Of a stretch of DNA of 64,000 nucleotides, positions 45,735 to 55,069 are shown in pieces. This stretch comes from Nitrobacter sp047149785 (lineage in GTDB: Bacteria > Pseudomonadota > Alphaproteobacteria > Rhizobiales > Xanthobacteraceae). Below the pieces are notes generated by a model. The model saw only the letters and a list, made by a program, of their open reading frames with translations, did no database searches and had not been told where the DNA came from. The first letter of the stretch is position 1. Each line of letters starts with the position of its first letter. The translations under genes and the position numbers were made by a program. The DNA is taken from NCBI RefSeq assembly GCF_047149785.1, contig NZ_BAAGBE010000001.1, positions 3,472,001 to 3,536,000 of the forward strand, read 5' to 3'.

Positions 45735-47138
45735 ATGTCTGTGTTGCGTAACCAGCCGAAGGGTGCGCGCCTTGCGCTTTTCGGTTTAGCCCTCTGCTTC
45801 TTCGCATTGATCCCGAACGAAACCGGCTATCAGGACATTGCCGCGCTGCTTGCGCGCCAACCCGGCGTGGCGGAACGCTGGCAGAAGCGTATTTTCGCCT
45901 CCGCGGTCAGTTCCATTCAGGTCGCGACCTTCAGCTTCGGGCGTCCGGTAGGGACTTCAGCGCCGCGTGCGGCGACGCTCATGCTTGCCAGTCTCGAAGG
46001 CCAGGATGTTGACGCTTTCACGCACAACCGGCTGATGCGGCCACCGCCGCGTTATCGGGCTTCGGATTTTCCCAAGGTCAATCGGGCGCTGAAAGGCGAT
46101 CGTTTGACCATCGTGACGCCGGGCAGGAAAACGGCCGTGCCGCCGAGCGTTGCGCCAACGGATCCATCGACATCCAATGCATCGGTGATGGGTGAAAAGA
46201 CGGCGACGGCCGTGCATGCCGCCGATCCCGTGGCTCTCGACCCCGAATTGACGGACGCCCTGAACGCACCGCCGCTGCCTCAATACGATGTCTCGCTGTC
46301 GCCCGAGTCGCAGCCGCTCGACGATCTCAAGCGGCATGACAAAGCCGACGATGCGGCCATCGAGCCGCAGCCTTTCGCCGATGGGTTCTCGATCAAGACG
46401 GCAAGCCTGTATTTCGGCGGTTCGTCGCTGGGAGCCGAGAGCGGCGGCCTTCAACGCTGGCAGCCCGGCGAGGAGCCGACGATCGTGACGCCGGGTCCGG
46501 CGGCGGATCCCGATATGAAGGCGTCCATGCCGCCGCGGCAGGACGTCGGGAAGGCTGGCGAAACCGTCGTCGGCAAGGGCAAGATCGAAACGCCGGCGGA
46601 GCGACTCGGCTTGCTGGACCAGAAGAAACGCGCCAAGCAAGAAAAATGCCTTGCCGAAGTGGTCTATTTCGAAGCGCGCGGCGAAGCGGTCCGCGGCCAG
46701 ATCGCGGTCGCGCAGGTGGTCATGAACCGCGTGTTCTCGGGCTACTACCCGACCACCGTGTGCGGGGTGGTCTATCAGAATGCGAACCATCATCTGGCTT
46801 GCCAGTTCACCTTCGCCTGCGACGGCATTCGCGACGTGGTCACCGAACCGGACATGTGGGACCGCGCCCGCAGGATCGCGAAGGCCACGCTCGATGGGCG
46901 GCTGTGGCTGCCGGAAGTCGGCAAGTCGACGCATTATCACGCGTACTGGGTGCACCCGTCGTGGGTCCACGAGATGAGGAAAATGTATCGTACCGGCGTT
47001 CACACCTTCTATCGCCCGCGCGCCTGGGGCGACGGCCGCGATGAGCCGAGTTGGGGCTCGACGGCCCAAACCGCCGAGATCTCTGCGAGACTGGCGGAGG
47101 CCGCGCACAGCTCGGCCGAACTGCGCGCCAGGCGGTAG
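45735..47138 (+). CDS. SleB-type cell wall hydrolase (Hydrolase_2)
   Basis: The 467-residue protein has an N-terminal membrane helix or uncleaved signal (LALFGLALCFFALIP), then about 280 residues of low-complexity Pro/Ala/Asp linker, and at about 310-430 the SleB catalytic domain: CLAEVVYFEARGEAVRGQIA, VAQVVMNRVFSGYYP and CQFTFACDG, ending ATLDGRLWLPEVGKSTHYHA. The Glu in YFEARGE is the expected catalytic residue. SleB-like enzymes cleave peptidoglycan as lytic transglycosylases. Non-spore-formers use such enzymes in wall remodelling. The start at 45735 is chosen over a GTG at 45711. Confidence 0.87.
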   Translation: MSVLRNQPKGARLALFGLALCFFALIPNETGYQDIAALLARQPGVAERWQKRIFASAVSSIQVATFSFGRPVGTSAPRAATLMLASLEGQDVDAFTHNRLMRPPPRYRASDFPKVNRALKGDRLTIVTPGRKTAVPPSVAPTDPSTSNASVMGEKTATAVHAADPVALDPELTDALNAPPLPQYDVSLSPESQPLDDLKRHDKADDAAIEPQPFADGFSIKTASLYFGGSSLGAESGGLQRWQPGEEPTIVTPGPAADPDMKASMPPRQDVGKAGETVVGKGKIETPAERLGLLDQKKRAKQEKCLAEVVYFEARGEAVRGQIAVAQVVMNRVFSGYYPTTVCGVVYQNANHHLACQFTFACDGIRDVVTEPDMWDRARRIAKATLDGRLWLPEVGKSTHYHAYWVHPSWVHEMRKMYRTGVHTFYRPRAWGDGRDEPSWGSTAQTAEISARLAEAAHSSAELRARR

Positions 47139-47254
47139 CTCCGCAGGTGATCAACCTGCCGATCGTCGAAGCCCGGTCCGGCGGGCGGTTGCGCAGCCTG
47201 CCTAATGGGTTCAATTTCCCGGAAGGCTCGTCCAGATATCGGGGAGCGGCAGCG

Positions 47255-48241
47255 ATGGCGACATTCAAGGCGATCCGGATCGACAAGACCGGGAACGGCA
47301 CGACGGCCGCGCTGACCCAGTTCGATGAAGCCGAGTTGATGGATGGCGACGTCACCGTTCGCGTCGAATGGTCGACGCTGAACTACAAGGACGGCCTGGC
47401 GCTCACCGGCAAGGCGCCGGTGGTGCGGCGCTTTCCCATGATCGCGGGCGTCGATTTCGCCGGCACGGTCGAGCGGTCCTCTCATCCCTCCTGGAAGGCG
47501 GGCGACAAGGTGATCTGCAACGGCTGGGGCATGGGCGAAACCCACCTCGGGGCCTATGCGGAAAAGGCCCGCGTCAAGGGCGACTGGCTGGTGGCGCTGC
47601 CCGAAGGTGTGACGGCGCGCGACGCCATGGCGATCGGGACCGCGGGCTACACGGCGATGCTGGCGGTGCTGGCGCTCGAAAGGCATGGCGTGATGCCGAA
47701 GGACGGTCCGGTGATCGTGACCGGAGCCGCCGGCGGCGTCGGGTCGGTGGCGACGGCGGTCCTCTCGAAGCTCGGCTACCATGTCATCGCCTCCACCGGC
47801 CGTCTGTCGGAAGCCGGATATCTCAAGGATCTCGGCGCGGCCGAGGTGATCGACCGCAACGAACTGACGGGTCCGGTCAAGCCGCTTGCGAAGGAACGCT
47901 GGGCCGGCGGGATCGACAGCGTCGGGTCCACCACCCTCGCCAACCTGTTGTCGATGACGAAATACCGGGGCGCGATCGCCGCCTGCGGCCTCGCCGGGGG
48001 CATGGACCTGCCGTCCTCGGTCGCGCCGTTCATTCTGCGCGGGGTATGTCTGCTCGGCATCGACTCCGTGATGTGCCCGATCGAACTGCGGAATACCGCA
48101 TGGCTGCGGCTTGCGACCGATCTGGATCGATCGAAGCTGACTGAAATCACTCATGAAATCGGGCTGGACGACGTTATCGGGAGTGGCGCGTCGATCCTCG
48201 CCGGCAGGGTCCGCGGGCGCATCGTGGTTAAAATTCTCTAG
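47255..48241 (+). CDS. acuI: Acrylyl-CoA reductase AcuI / YhdH-type quinone oxidoreductase
   Basis: The 328-residue MDR-family protein reads MATFKAIRIDKTGNGTTAAL, with VEWSTLNYKDGLALTGKAPV, AGVDFAGTVE, the Rossmann motif VTGAAGGVGSVA and GSTTLANLL. This pattern fits the YhdH/AcuI branch, which reduces acrylyl-CoA to propionyl-CoA with NADPH and detoxifies acrylate. No zinc-binding residues were seen, as expected. A 68-codon upstream extension overlaps the SleB-type gene and is not supported. Confidence 0.85.
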   Translation: MATFKAIRIDKTGNGTTAALTQFDEAELMDGDVTVRVEWSTLNYKDGLALTGKAPVVRRFPMIAGVDFAGTVERSSHPSWKAGDKVICNGWGMGETHLGAYAEKARVKGDWLVALPEGVTARDAMAIGTAGYTAMLAVLALERHGVMPKDGPVIVTGAAGGVGSVATAVLSKLGYHVIASTGRLSEAGYLKDLGAAEVIDRNELTGPVKPLAKERWAGGIDSVGSTTLANLLSMTKYRGAIAACGLAGGMDLPSSVAPFILRGVCLLGIDSVMCPIELRNTAWLRLATDLDRSKLTEITHEIGLDDVIGSGASILAGRVRGRIVVKIL

Positions 48242-48361
48242 GGATGTTCAGACTTTACCAACCAACCTGCTCCAATGTTGCCACGGTTGGTATGGTAAGC
48301 AGCGGGTAAAGGCGTCAGCCGTTGGCGGTTACCCCGCGCTCATGTTTGTCGGAGTTGCAGT

Positions 48362-48952
48362 ATGCTCGCGCGTTTCGTGTCAGGGGCCCTGGTTGCAGGT
48401 GCGATCGCCGCACCGGCAATGGCCGGTCACATGATGAATGCCGACGAGGCCAGGCGTTTCGTCGCCGGCAAGGTTTTCGCCTTCACCTGCTTCGACGGCA
48501 CGCGCGGCGCGGGCCGGGTGTTCGAGGACGGCAGCGCGGCCGGCGCGGTGCAGTTCAGCGGCTCTGGTCCGGTTCGCCACATGAGGCTGCCGGGCAATAC
48601 GCTTCAGGTGCGTGGTCAGGCGGTCTGCGCCTCGCTCAAAGGGCTTCCGTTCGAGCCGTGCTTTAATCTCGACAAGCAGAGCGATCGCAGCTTCCGCGGT
48701 TCGGTTTCCGGCATGGGCTTTGCCTATTGCGACTTCAACCATCAGGGCGGCAGGCAGATGCTGCTGGCGCGCGCCGCCGCGCATCCCCGCGCTCGCCGCA
48801 AGGTTTCGCGCACTGCCGCCGCGCCGAAGACGGAGGTGACCGCGCGGGTCGAGACCCCGCGAGTGGAGAGCGCCGGACTCGACCCCGTCAAGCCGGAAGC
48901 GAAGCCGGCCAAGGTCGAGGGCGCCTTGGAACTCCGCCGTTCCACGGACTGA
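48362..48952 (+). CDS. Secreted protein of unknown function
   Basis: The 196-residue protein has a signal peptide (MLARFVSGALVAGAIAAPAM, cleaved after AMA) and a compact domain to about residue 135. Paired cysteines (FTCFDG, AVCASLKG, EPCFNL, AYCDFNH) suggest disulfides. It ends in an Ala/Lys/Pro-rich disordered tail. The domain start MNADEARRFVAGKVFAFTC resembles DUF995-like proteins, a weak match from memory. Conserved secreted proteins like this are common in rhizobia-related genomes without known roles. Confidence 0.7.
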   Translation: MLARFVSGALVAGAIAAPAMAGHMMNADEARRFVAGKVFAFTCFDGTRGAGRVFEDGSAAGAVQFSGSGPVRHMRLPGNTLQVRGQAVCASLKGLPFEPCFNLDKQSDRSFRGSVSGMGFAYCDFNHQGGRQMLLARAAAHPRARRKVSRTAAAPKTEVTARVETPRVESAGLDPVKPEAKPAKVEGALELRRSTD

Positions 48953-49182
48953 ATCGGGCGGAGGGCGAAAAAACGTGCCGGATCGATTACCCGGCGCGCG
49001 CCCTTCATCGAAAAAAGGCAACGCGCGGCCATCGTGCGGTCAGCGAGCGCCGGTTGTTGATCAGGCTGCGGTCGTCAAGGGATTATAATTATATCGGAGT
49101 CGATTTGCCGCGCCGCTTGCTCAGCGAACCATAAAATGCATATCCGGATCTGCGACCCGCTATCAGAGTTGGGTGTCTGGCG

Positions 49183-49953
49183 ATGAAAAAGCCGGTGGTC
49201 GGCGTGATCGGCAATTCGCACCGCCTCGAGAGCCGATTTGAAATGCAGATGGTCAGCGAGAGGAATCTGCGGGCGGTCGCGGAGGTCGCGGGCGCGTTGC
49301 CGCTGATGTTCGCGGGCTGCCCGGAGGTCACAGACATCGGAGCGCTGCTCGATGTCGTCGATGGCGTTGTGTTGGCCGGGGCGCGCGCCAACGTCCATCC
49401 GAGCCGTTTCCGCGCCGAGCCGGATCCGAGGCATGAGCCTTACGACCTCAACCGCGACGATCTCGCATTGTCGTTGGCGCAAGCCTGCGTCGCCCGTGGC
49501 GTTCCGATCTTCGGCATCTGTCGCGGCTTGCAGGAGATGAACGTCGCATTCGGCGGCTCGCTGCATCCGGAGATTCGCGAGTTGCCGGGACGCCTGAATC
49601 ACCGGATGCCGCGGCTGGAGAACGGCGAGATTCATCCGGACCCGACCGTGATATTCGCCGATCGCCACGATGTCAGGCTGGTCCAGGGCGGAGCGTTCGC
49701 GCGATTGCTCGGCCGCGAAACCATTCGCGTCAATTCGCTGCACGGGCAGGGTATCCTCGAACCCGGCAAGCGCATCGTGGTCGAAGGCGTGGCCGAGGAC
49801 GGCACCATCGAGGCGATCCGCATCGCGGATGCGCCGGCCTTCGCGCTCGGCGTTCAATGGCACGCCGAATATGAACCGCTGCGCAATTCGATCAACCGCG
49901 CGCTGTTTGAGGCGTTCGGCGAGGCGCTGCTTGCGCGTCGGTGCGTGGCCTGA
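49183..49953 (+). CDS. Class I glutamine amidotransferase-like hydrolase (peptidase C26)
   Basis: The 256-residue protein matches the gamma-glutamyl-GABA hydrolase (PuuD) group: VVGVIGNSHRLESRFEM, VDGVVLAGARANVHPSRF, the nucleophile C113 in FGICRGLQEMNVAFGGS, and the His/Glu pair at 227 and 229 in GVQWHAEYEP. It probably cleaves a gamma-glutamyl bond. The usual polyamine-degradation partners are absent, so the substrate is open. No clear operon link. Confidence 0.87.
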   Translation: MKKPVVGVIGNSHRLESRFEMQMVSERNLRAVAEVAGALPLMFAGCPEVTDIGALLDVVDGVVLAGARANVHPSRFRAEPDPRHEPYDLNRDDLALSLAQACVARGVPIFGICRGLQEMNVAFGGSLHPEIRELPGRLNHRMPRLENGEIHPDPTVIFADRHDVRLVQGGAFARLLGRETIRVNSLHGQGILEPGKRIVVEGVAEDGTIEAIRIADAPAFALGVQWHAEYEPLRNSINRALFEAFGEALLARRCVA

Positions 49954-50125
49954 GTGTTACTCGCGAACTCGTCATCCGCCGCCAAAAAATCTTCAAAACT
50001 TCGTACGGTTTTGGTCACGATTGACTCAATAATCGCCGCATCTACCGTCGCACCCTCACTTCTCCCCGGTCGACTCCTGCACGTGGCGACCTGACCAGAC
50101 CCTGTAACACCTCATGGAGTGTCCC

Positions 50126-51298
50126 ATGCGAGCGCTTTTCCTCGCTCCCCTAGCCATGGCCTTTTGTCTGAGCGCATCGGCCGCGCAGGCGGCTGACTCC
50201 GCCGACTCCCACGATATCAAGGGTCTGTATCTGATGACCGACTATCCTGCGGTCACCGTCAGGCCCGGCACGACCTCCACCATTCCGCTCCGCCTGCAAA
50301 ACTACGGTCTCGCGCCGGAGCGATATCAGTTGTCGATCGCCGGCGTTCCGGGCGGCTGGACCGCGACGCTGCTGGGCGGAGGCCAGCCGGTCGCAGCGGC
50401 GATGCCGGGGCCCGACTCCAACGTCTCGCTTCAACTGCGCCTCGACGTGCCGAAGAATGCCGGCATGACCGCAAAGACCCTGACGGTGAAGGCGGAAGGG
50501 CAGGGCAATCAGGCGGTCTTGCCGATCGACGTGGCGCTGGCGAAGGATTTGCCGGCCAAGCTCACGGTGGAGTCGAAGCTGCCGGAGCTGCGCGGCAGTC
50601 CAAAATCGAATTTCGAATATACGCTGACCATCAAGAACGACAGCGGCCGCAATCTGGTCGCGAGCTTTGCCGCCGACGCGCCGCCCAATTTCGAAACGTC
50701 GTTCACGGAAGCCTACGGAACGCAGGAACTGTCGTCGATTCCGATCAATGCCGGCCAGTCCAAGGACATCAAGCTCAAGGTGCGGCCTCCCGGCACGATC
50801 GACGGCGGGCACTTTCCTATCGGCGTGACCGTGAAAGCCGAAGACGCAACCGCGAAGACCGAGCTTGCGCTCGATATCACGGGTCAGCCACAGCTTCATG
50901 TTTCCGGACGCGAGGGACTGCTGAGCGCAAGCGCGGTTGCCGCCAAGCAGAGTTCGATCCCGATCGTCGTCACCAACAGCGGCAGCGCGCCCGCCGACAA
51001 CATCAGCCTCTCGGCCAGCGCGCCGACCGGCTGGAAAGTTACGTTTCAGCCCGCCACGATCGATCGGCTGGTGCCGGGCAAGGATGCCCAGGTGCAGGCG
51101 CTGCTCACGCCGAGCGATAAATCGCTCGCCGGCGATTACATGACCACCATCACCGCGACCTCACGAGGCGATACGGCCTCGGGTCAGTTTCGCGTCATGG
51201 TCTCCACATCGACGGTCTGGGGAATTGCCGGCGCCGGCGTCATCGGCGCTGCGCTGCTTCTGATGCTGGGCGCGGTTGCAAGGTTTGGACGCCGATGA
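50126..51298 (+). CDS. NEW3-domain secreted membrane-anchored protein of an ABC system
   Basis: The 390-residue protein has a signal peptide (MRALFLAPLAMAFCLSASAA), three Ig-like NEW3/CARDB-type domains (about 35-125, 140-235, 250-355, each with patterns like LRLQNYGLAPERYQLSIAGV or VVTNSGSAPADNISLSASAP), and a C-terminal membrane helix (GIAGAGVIGAALLLMLGAVA). It would stand in the periplasm or on the outer face of the inner membrane. Its stop overlaps the ATPase start by 4 bp. NEW3 proteins coupled to ABC-2 exporters are known as a gene pattern, but with unknown substrate. Confidence 0.8.
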   Translation: MRALFLAPLAMAFCLSASAAQAADSADSHDIKGLYLMTDYPAVTVRPGTTSTIPLRLQNYGLAPERYQLSIAGVPGGWTATLLGGGQPVAAAMPGPDSNVSLQLRLDVPKNAGMTAKTLTVKAEGQGNQAVLPIDVALAKDLPAKLTVESKLPELRGSPKSNFEYTLTIKNDSGRNLVASFAADAPPNFETSFTEAYGTQELSSIPINAGQSKDIKLKVRPPGTIDGGHFPIGVTVKAEDATAKTELALDITGQPQLHVSGREGLLSASAVAAKQSSIPIVVTNSGSAPADNISLSASAPTGWKVTFQPATIDRLVPGKDAQVQALLTPSDKSLAGDYMTTITATSRGDTASGQFRVMVSTSTVWGIAGAGVIGAALLLMLGAVARFGRR

Positions 51299-52269
51299 CC
51301 AGCGAAACGGGAGAGGACATCGTTATCACCGCGCGCGACCTGACCAAACGCTATGGCAAGGCTCACGTCGTCGATGGCATCAACTTCGACATCGCCAAGG
51401 GTGAAACCTTTGGATTGCTCGGACCGAACGGCGCCGGCAAGACCACCACCATCCTGATGATGCTCGGACTGACCGAGATTTCCGCAGGAACGGTTCGCGT
51501 GCTCGGCAGCGACCCGGCGCGAGCGCCGCTTCAAGTCAAGCGCAGGGTCGGCTATCTGCCGGATTCGGTCGGCTTCTACGATCACCTTACCGCGGTCGAA
51601 AACCTGGCTTACACCGCCAAGCTGATGGGATTTCGACCCGCGGAACGGGCGCGCCGGATCGCCGCGGCGCTCGGGCGTGTCCGGCTGCTCGACGTAGCTG
51701 ACAAACGCGTCGCCACGTTCTCGCGCGGCATGCGTCAGCGGCTTGGGCTCGCCGAAATCATCGTCAAGCAGGCCGAAATCGCGATCCTCGATGAGCCGAC
51801 CTCCGGGCTCGATCCCCAGTCGACGATCGAGTTTCTCGGCCTGGTCGGCGAGCTGAGGGCGGATGGCATCACAGTGCTGCTGTCGTCGCACATGCTCGAT
51901 CAGGTGCAGCGGGTCTGTAGTCGCGTTGCGTTGTTCCAGTCCGGACGCATCGTGCTGATGGGCGCGGTCGCCGACCTGGCGCGGCAGGTGCTGGGCGCGG
52001 GCTTCGTGGTCGAGGTGGAGGCTGATGGCGGCGGTCTGGACCGGCGGCTCGCCGCGATACCGGGCGTCACCGGCGTCGAGACGCTGGCAGCGGATCGTTT
52101 CCGTCTGACCGCCGACCGCGACGTGCGGCCTGACGCCGCGCGTGCGGTGGTGGCGGCCAACGGATCGCTGCGGCGCCTTTCGGTCGACGAGCCGAGCCTT
52201 GAGACCATCTACGCGCGCTACTTCCAGGACCAGTCCGGAGAAACGCAGGGGGCGCGGCATGCGGCGTGA
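51295..52269 (+). CDS. ABC transporter ATP-binding protein
   Basis: The 324-residue protein has Walker A GPNGAGKTT at 43-51, the Q-loop region, signature FSRGMRQRLG, Walker B AILDEPTSGLDP and the H-loop LSSHMLDQVQRV, plus a C-terminal extension of about 90 residues with GVTGVETLAADRFRLTADRD. It is the ATPase of an ABC-2-type exporter, similar to the NosF/CcmA-like group. Overlaps: 4 bp with the NEW3 gene upstream and 11 bp with the permease downstream. Confidence 0.93.
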   Translation: MTSETGEDIVITARDLTKRYGKAHVVDGINFDIAKGETFGLLGPNGAGKTTTILMMLGLTEISAGTVRVLGSDPARAPLQVKRRVGYLPDSVGFYDHLTAVENLAYTAKLMGFRPAERARRIAAALGRVRLLDVADKRVATFSRGMRQRLGLAEIIVKQAEIAILDEPTSGLDPQSTIEFLGLVGELRADGITVLLSSHMLDQVQRVCSRVALFQSGRIVLMGAVADLARQVLGAGFVVEVEADGGGLDRRLAAIPGVTGVETLAADRFRLTADRDVRPDAARAVVAANGSLRRLSVDEPSLETIYARYFQDQSGETQGARHAA

Positions 52270-53221
52270 GGGATCGCCTTTTCAGGGTGTCGGGACTGTC
52301 GTCGTCAAGGAACTGGCGGACAATCTTTCAAGCGCTCGCATGTTCGTGCTCGAATGGCTGATCGTGCTGACGGCGCTCGCAGCCCTTTACAGCGCCATCG
52401 ACAGCCTGCGGCGCACCACGGCGCAGGATCCGTTCCTGCTGTTGCGGCTGTTTACGGTCAACCACGAGCCGCTGCCTTCCTTCGTCGCCATTCTCGGATT
52501 CCTGATCCCGCTGATGGCGATCGGATTGGGTTTCGACGCGATCAACGGCGAGCATAACCGGCGCACATTGTCGCGTATTCTGGCGCAGCCGATCTACCGC
52601 GACGCGCTGCTGATCGGAAAGTTCCTTGCCGGTCTGGTGATGCTGGCTATGAGTCTCGCGGCGCTGTGGCTGATGGTGATCGGTCTGGGCCTGATCTTCC
52701 TCGGCGTGCCGCCGGGCGGTGAGGAGATGTCGCGGTCACTGGCCTTCCTGGTGATCGCGGTGTTCTACGCAGGTGTCTGGCTCGCGCTCGCGATGCTGCT
52801 GTCGATCGTGTTTCGCTCGGCCGCCACGGCGGCGCTGGTGGCGCTCGGCATCTGGCTGTTCCTGACGGTGCTGTGGCCGATGCTGGCGCCGGCAATTGCA
52901 CAGATGATCGCGCCGCCTGATCCGCGTTACGCGATACTGGGAATGGAAACGCCGGATACCGCGATCTGGACCCAGATGCTTTCGCGCATATCGCCGAACG
53001 ATCTGTTCAGCGAAGCGATGGTCGCCGTGCTGTCGCCGACGACGCGAACGCTGGGCCCGGTGTTTCTCGATCAATTGCGTGGCGCGGTGCTGGGTTCGCC
53101 GCTTCCCTTGAGCCAGAGCCTGATCATCGTTTGGCCGCAGACCGTCGGGTTGATCGCCGGCACCATCGCGCTGTTCGTGATTGGCTACGTCGTGTTCCAG
53201 CGTCAGGAGGTGAGGGCCTGA
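52259..53221 (+). CDS. ABC-2-type transporter permease
   Basis: The 320-residue membrane protein has about six helices, with VKELADNLSSARMFVLEWLI at the start, IPLMAIGLGFDAINGEHNRR and TLSRILAQPIYRDALLIGKF, then GVWLALAMLLSIVFRSAATA. This is the NosY/ABC-2 permease pattern (the EHNRRTLS...P.YR motif is typical). The ATG at 52259 lies inside the ATPase gene, an 11-bp overlap showing tight coupling. The substrate is unknown; the three genes form one operon. Confidence 0.9.
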   Translation: MRREGSPFQGVGTVVVKELADNLSSARMFVLEWLIVLTALAALYSAIDSLRRTTAQDPFLLLRLFTVNHEPLPSFVAILGFLIPLMAIGLGFDAINGEHNRRTLSRILAQPIYRDALLIGKFLAGLVMLAMSLAALWLMVIGLGLIFLGVPPGGEEMSRSLAFLVIAVFYAGVWLALAMLLSIVFRSAATAALVALGIWLFLTVLWPMLAPAIAQMIAPPDPRYAILGMETPDTAIWTQMLSRISPNDLFSEAMVAVLSPTTRTLGPVFLDQLRGAVLGSPLPLSQSLIIVWPQTVGLIAGTIALFVIGYVVFQRQEVRA

Positions 53222-53234
53222 CGCTGACCGCGCA

Positions 53235-53741
53235 TCAATCCAGATCGACGCGGAACGGCCGGCCTTCGATCGCCATGTTGCCGGGGCCTATCTCGTCGAG
53301 CGCGCGCAGCATCCGTCCCTCGCGGCCGAGCGCCTTGTCCGCCAACGCCACGATCAGCCGGTTCGGCTGCGCGACCGGCGAGGCCGCGCGAATCTGCCGT
53401 GCGATGGAAATCTCGTCGCGATGCGGATTGAGCGCGCAGGCGGCGGTGAAGGCGCTCGCGCTCGATCGGCTGATCCCGGCGTAGCAATGCACCACCAGCG
53501 GCGCCTTGCGGTCCCAGCCGCGCACGAAGGCGAGAAGCTGGATGATATGGCCGTCGTTCGGCGCGATGAAGCCGTCCGCGGGCTCGTTGATGTCGTCCAT
53601 CGACACCTTCAGATGATTGGCTTCGAGCACGGAGCGCGGACGCTGCACCTGATCGACATTGGCCATCACGGTGAGGATATGGCTGGCGCCCGTGGTTCTG
53701 ACGGTATCGGCCAGCAGGGCAAGCGAGCAGACGTGGATCAT
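53235..53741 (-). CDS. Protein tyrosine/dual-specificity phosphatase-like protein
   Basis: The 168-residue protein has the CX5R signature HCYAGISRSSASAF, with catalytic Cys, near residue 85, and the upstream acid loop VSMDDINEPADGFI. It probably dephosphorylates a protein or small molecule. A tyrosine-phosphatase fold protein of this short type is widespread in rhizobia relatives. It converges on the ABC permease with 13 bp between them and stands apart from the next minus-strand genes. Confidence 0.83.
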   Translation of the reverse strand: MIHVCSLALLADTVRTTGASHILTVMANVDQVQRPRSVLEANHLKVSMDDINEPADGFIAPNDGHIIQLLAFVRGWDRKAPLVVHCYAGISRSSASAFTAACALNPHRDEISIARQIRAASPVAQPNRLIVALADKALGREGRMLRALDEIGPGNMAIEGRPFRVDLD

Positions 53742-53834
53742 GGCATTCCTGGTTTTCTCGGGAATATAGGCTCGTAAGCGCAGGGGCGAAAGGCGGTCTC
53801 CCGCCTGGGAACCGCCTGGAGCCAGCCTAAGCCA

Positions 53835-54446
53835 TCAAGCCTGCAGGCTCTTGAACCGCGCCAGGAACCGCTTCTCGGCCTTTCCTGCCGACCATGGAGT
53901 CAGGTAGTCGTCGATCAGCACCGCCGGCAGGCCGGGATCGCTGCCGAACAGGCGCTTCGCCTCGGGTTCGGAGAAGCCCGCAAGATGCGTCGCCTCGAGA
54001 TAGGCCGCCCCCATGTCGGCATCCTTGATCTGCCGCGCGATATCGGTGGGCAGCGCCGGTTGCAGCCCGAAGCGGACGTGGATCGCCGACAACAGCCGCT
54101 TCTCCACCGTCTTGTAGGAACCGCCGATCACCGCCTTGAACGGCGAGATCATGTCGCCGATGACATATTCCGGCGCGTCATGCAGCAGCGCCGCCAGCCG
54201 CACGCCGATATCGACGCGCGGGGTATGCTCGCGCATCACGGCTTCGACCAGCAGCGTGTGCTGTGCGACCGAGAAAATATGCGCGCCGCGGGTCTGGCCG
54301 TTCCATCGCGCCACCCGGGCGAGGCCATGGGCGATATCCGCGATCTCGATATCGAGAGGGGAGGGATCGAGCAGGTCGAGCCGTCGGCCGGACAGCATCC
54401 GCTGCCATGCGCGCGACGAGATTTTCGGAGCCGCTTTTGCCGTCAT
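53835..54446 (-). CDS. HD-domain hydrolase (YfbR-like)
   Basis: The 203-residue protein has the HD metal motif: HIFSVAQHTLLVEAV, then AALLHDAPEYVIGDMISPFK, and a later IKDADMGAAYLEATHLAG. This fits YfbR-like 5'-nucleotidases or related phosphohydrolases. The start at 54446 forms an ATGA overlap with the stop of tag, so the genes ygfZ-tag-HD are translationally coupled. The frame opens 13 codons upstream, but that would overlap tag more. Confidence 0.85.
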   Translation of the reverse strand: MTAKAAPKISSRAWQRMLSGRRLDLLDPSPLDIEIADIAHGLARVARWNGQTRGAHIFSVAQHTLLVEAVMREHTPRVDIGVRLAALLHDAPEYVIGDMISPFKAVIGGSYKTVEKRLLSAIHVRFGLQPALPTDIARQIKDADMGAAYLEATHLAGFSEPEAKRLFGSDPGLPAVLIDDYLTPWSAGKAEKRFLARFKSLQA

Positions 54447-55069
54447 ATCGTCGCAAGGCGCGGCTTGCGGGTCTGCTTGCCGCATCTCTCATGGCAATGG
54501 CACGTCACCAGATGGTCGTTGACCATGCCGGTCGCCTGCATGAAGGCATAGACGATGGTGGGGCCGATGAACTTGAACCCGCGCGAGGCCAGTTCCTTCG
54601 AGATCTTGATCGAGAGCGGCGTCGAGGCCGGCACGGTCGCGGTGGTCTTGAAGCGATTGACCTTCGGCGCGCCATCCATGAAGTCCCACAGCAAAACGGA
54701 AAAGCCCGGACCCTGCTCCATGATCGCCAGATAGGATTTCGCGCTTGCGACGGCGCCCTCGATCTTCGCCCGGTTGCGCACGATGCCGGCGTCGTTCATC
54801 AGCGCGTGGATTTTTTTGTCGCCATAGCGCGCGATCTTTTCCGGGTTGAAGTCGTCGAAGGCGCTGCGGAAGTTGTCGCGCTTGCGCAGGATCGTGATCC
54901 ACGACAGGCCCGCCTGAAAGCCGTCGAGGATCAGCTTTTCGAACAGCGCGCGGTCGTCGTATTCGGGTATGCCCCATTCGGTGTCGTGATAGGCGAGATA
55001 GAGCGGATCGTCGCCGGGCCACGGACAGCGGGTCAGGCCGTCGGCATGCAGGCGCGCGGATTGCGTCAT
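54443..55069 (-). CDS. tag: DNA-3-methyladenine glycosylase I
   Basis: The 208-residue protein has the Tag signature RCPWPGDDPLYLAYHDTEWG, ALFEKLILDGFQAGLSWITI with the catalytic-site Glu, NRFKTTATVP, KFIGPTIVYAFMQATGMVND and the zinc-binding tail HCHERC. It removes 3-methyladenine from DNA. It overlaps ygfZ by 4 bp at its start and the HD gene by 4 bp at its end. Confidence 0.95.
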   Translation of the reverse strand: MTQSARLHADGLTRCPWPGDDPLYLAYHDTEWGIPEYDDRALFEKLILDGFQAGLSWITILRKRDNFRSAFDDFNPEKIARYGDKKIHALMNDAGIVRNRAKIEGAVASAKSYLAIMEQGPGFSVLLWDFMDGAPKVNRFKTTATVPASTPLSIKISKELASRGFKFIGPTIVYAFMQATGMVNDHLVTCHCHERCGKQTRKPRLATI

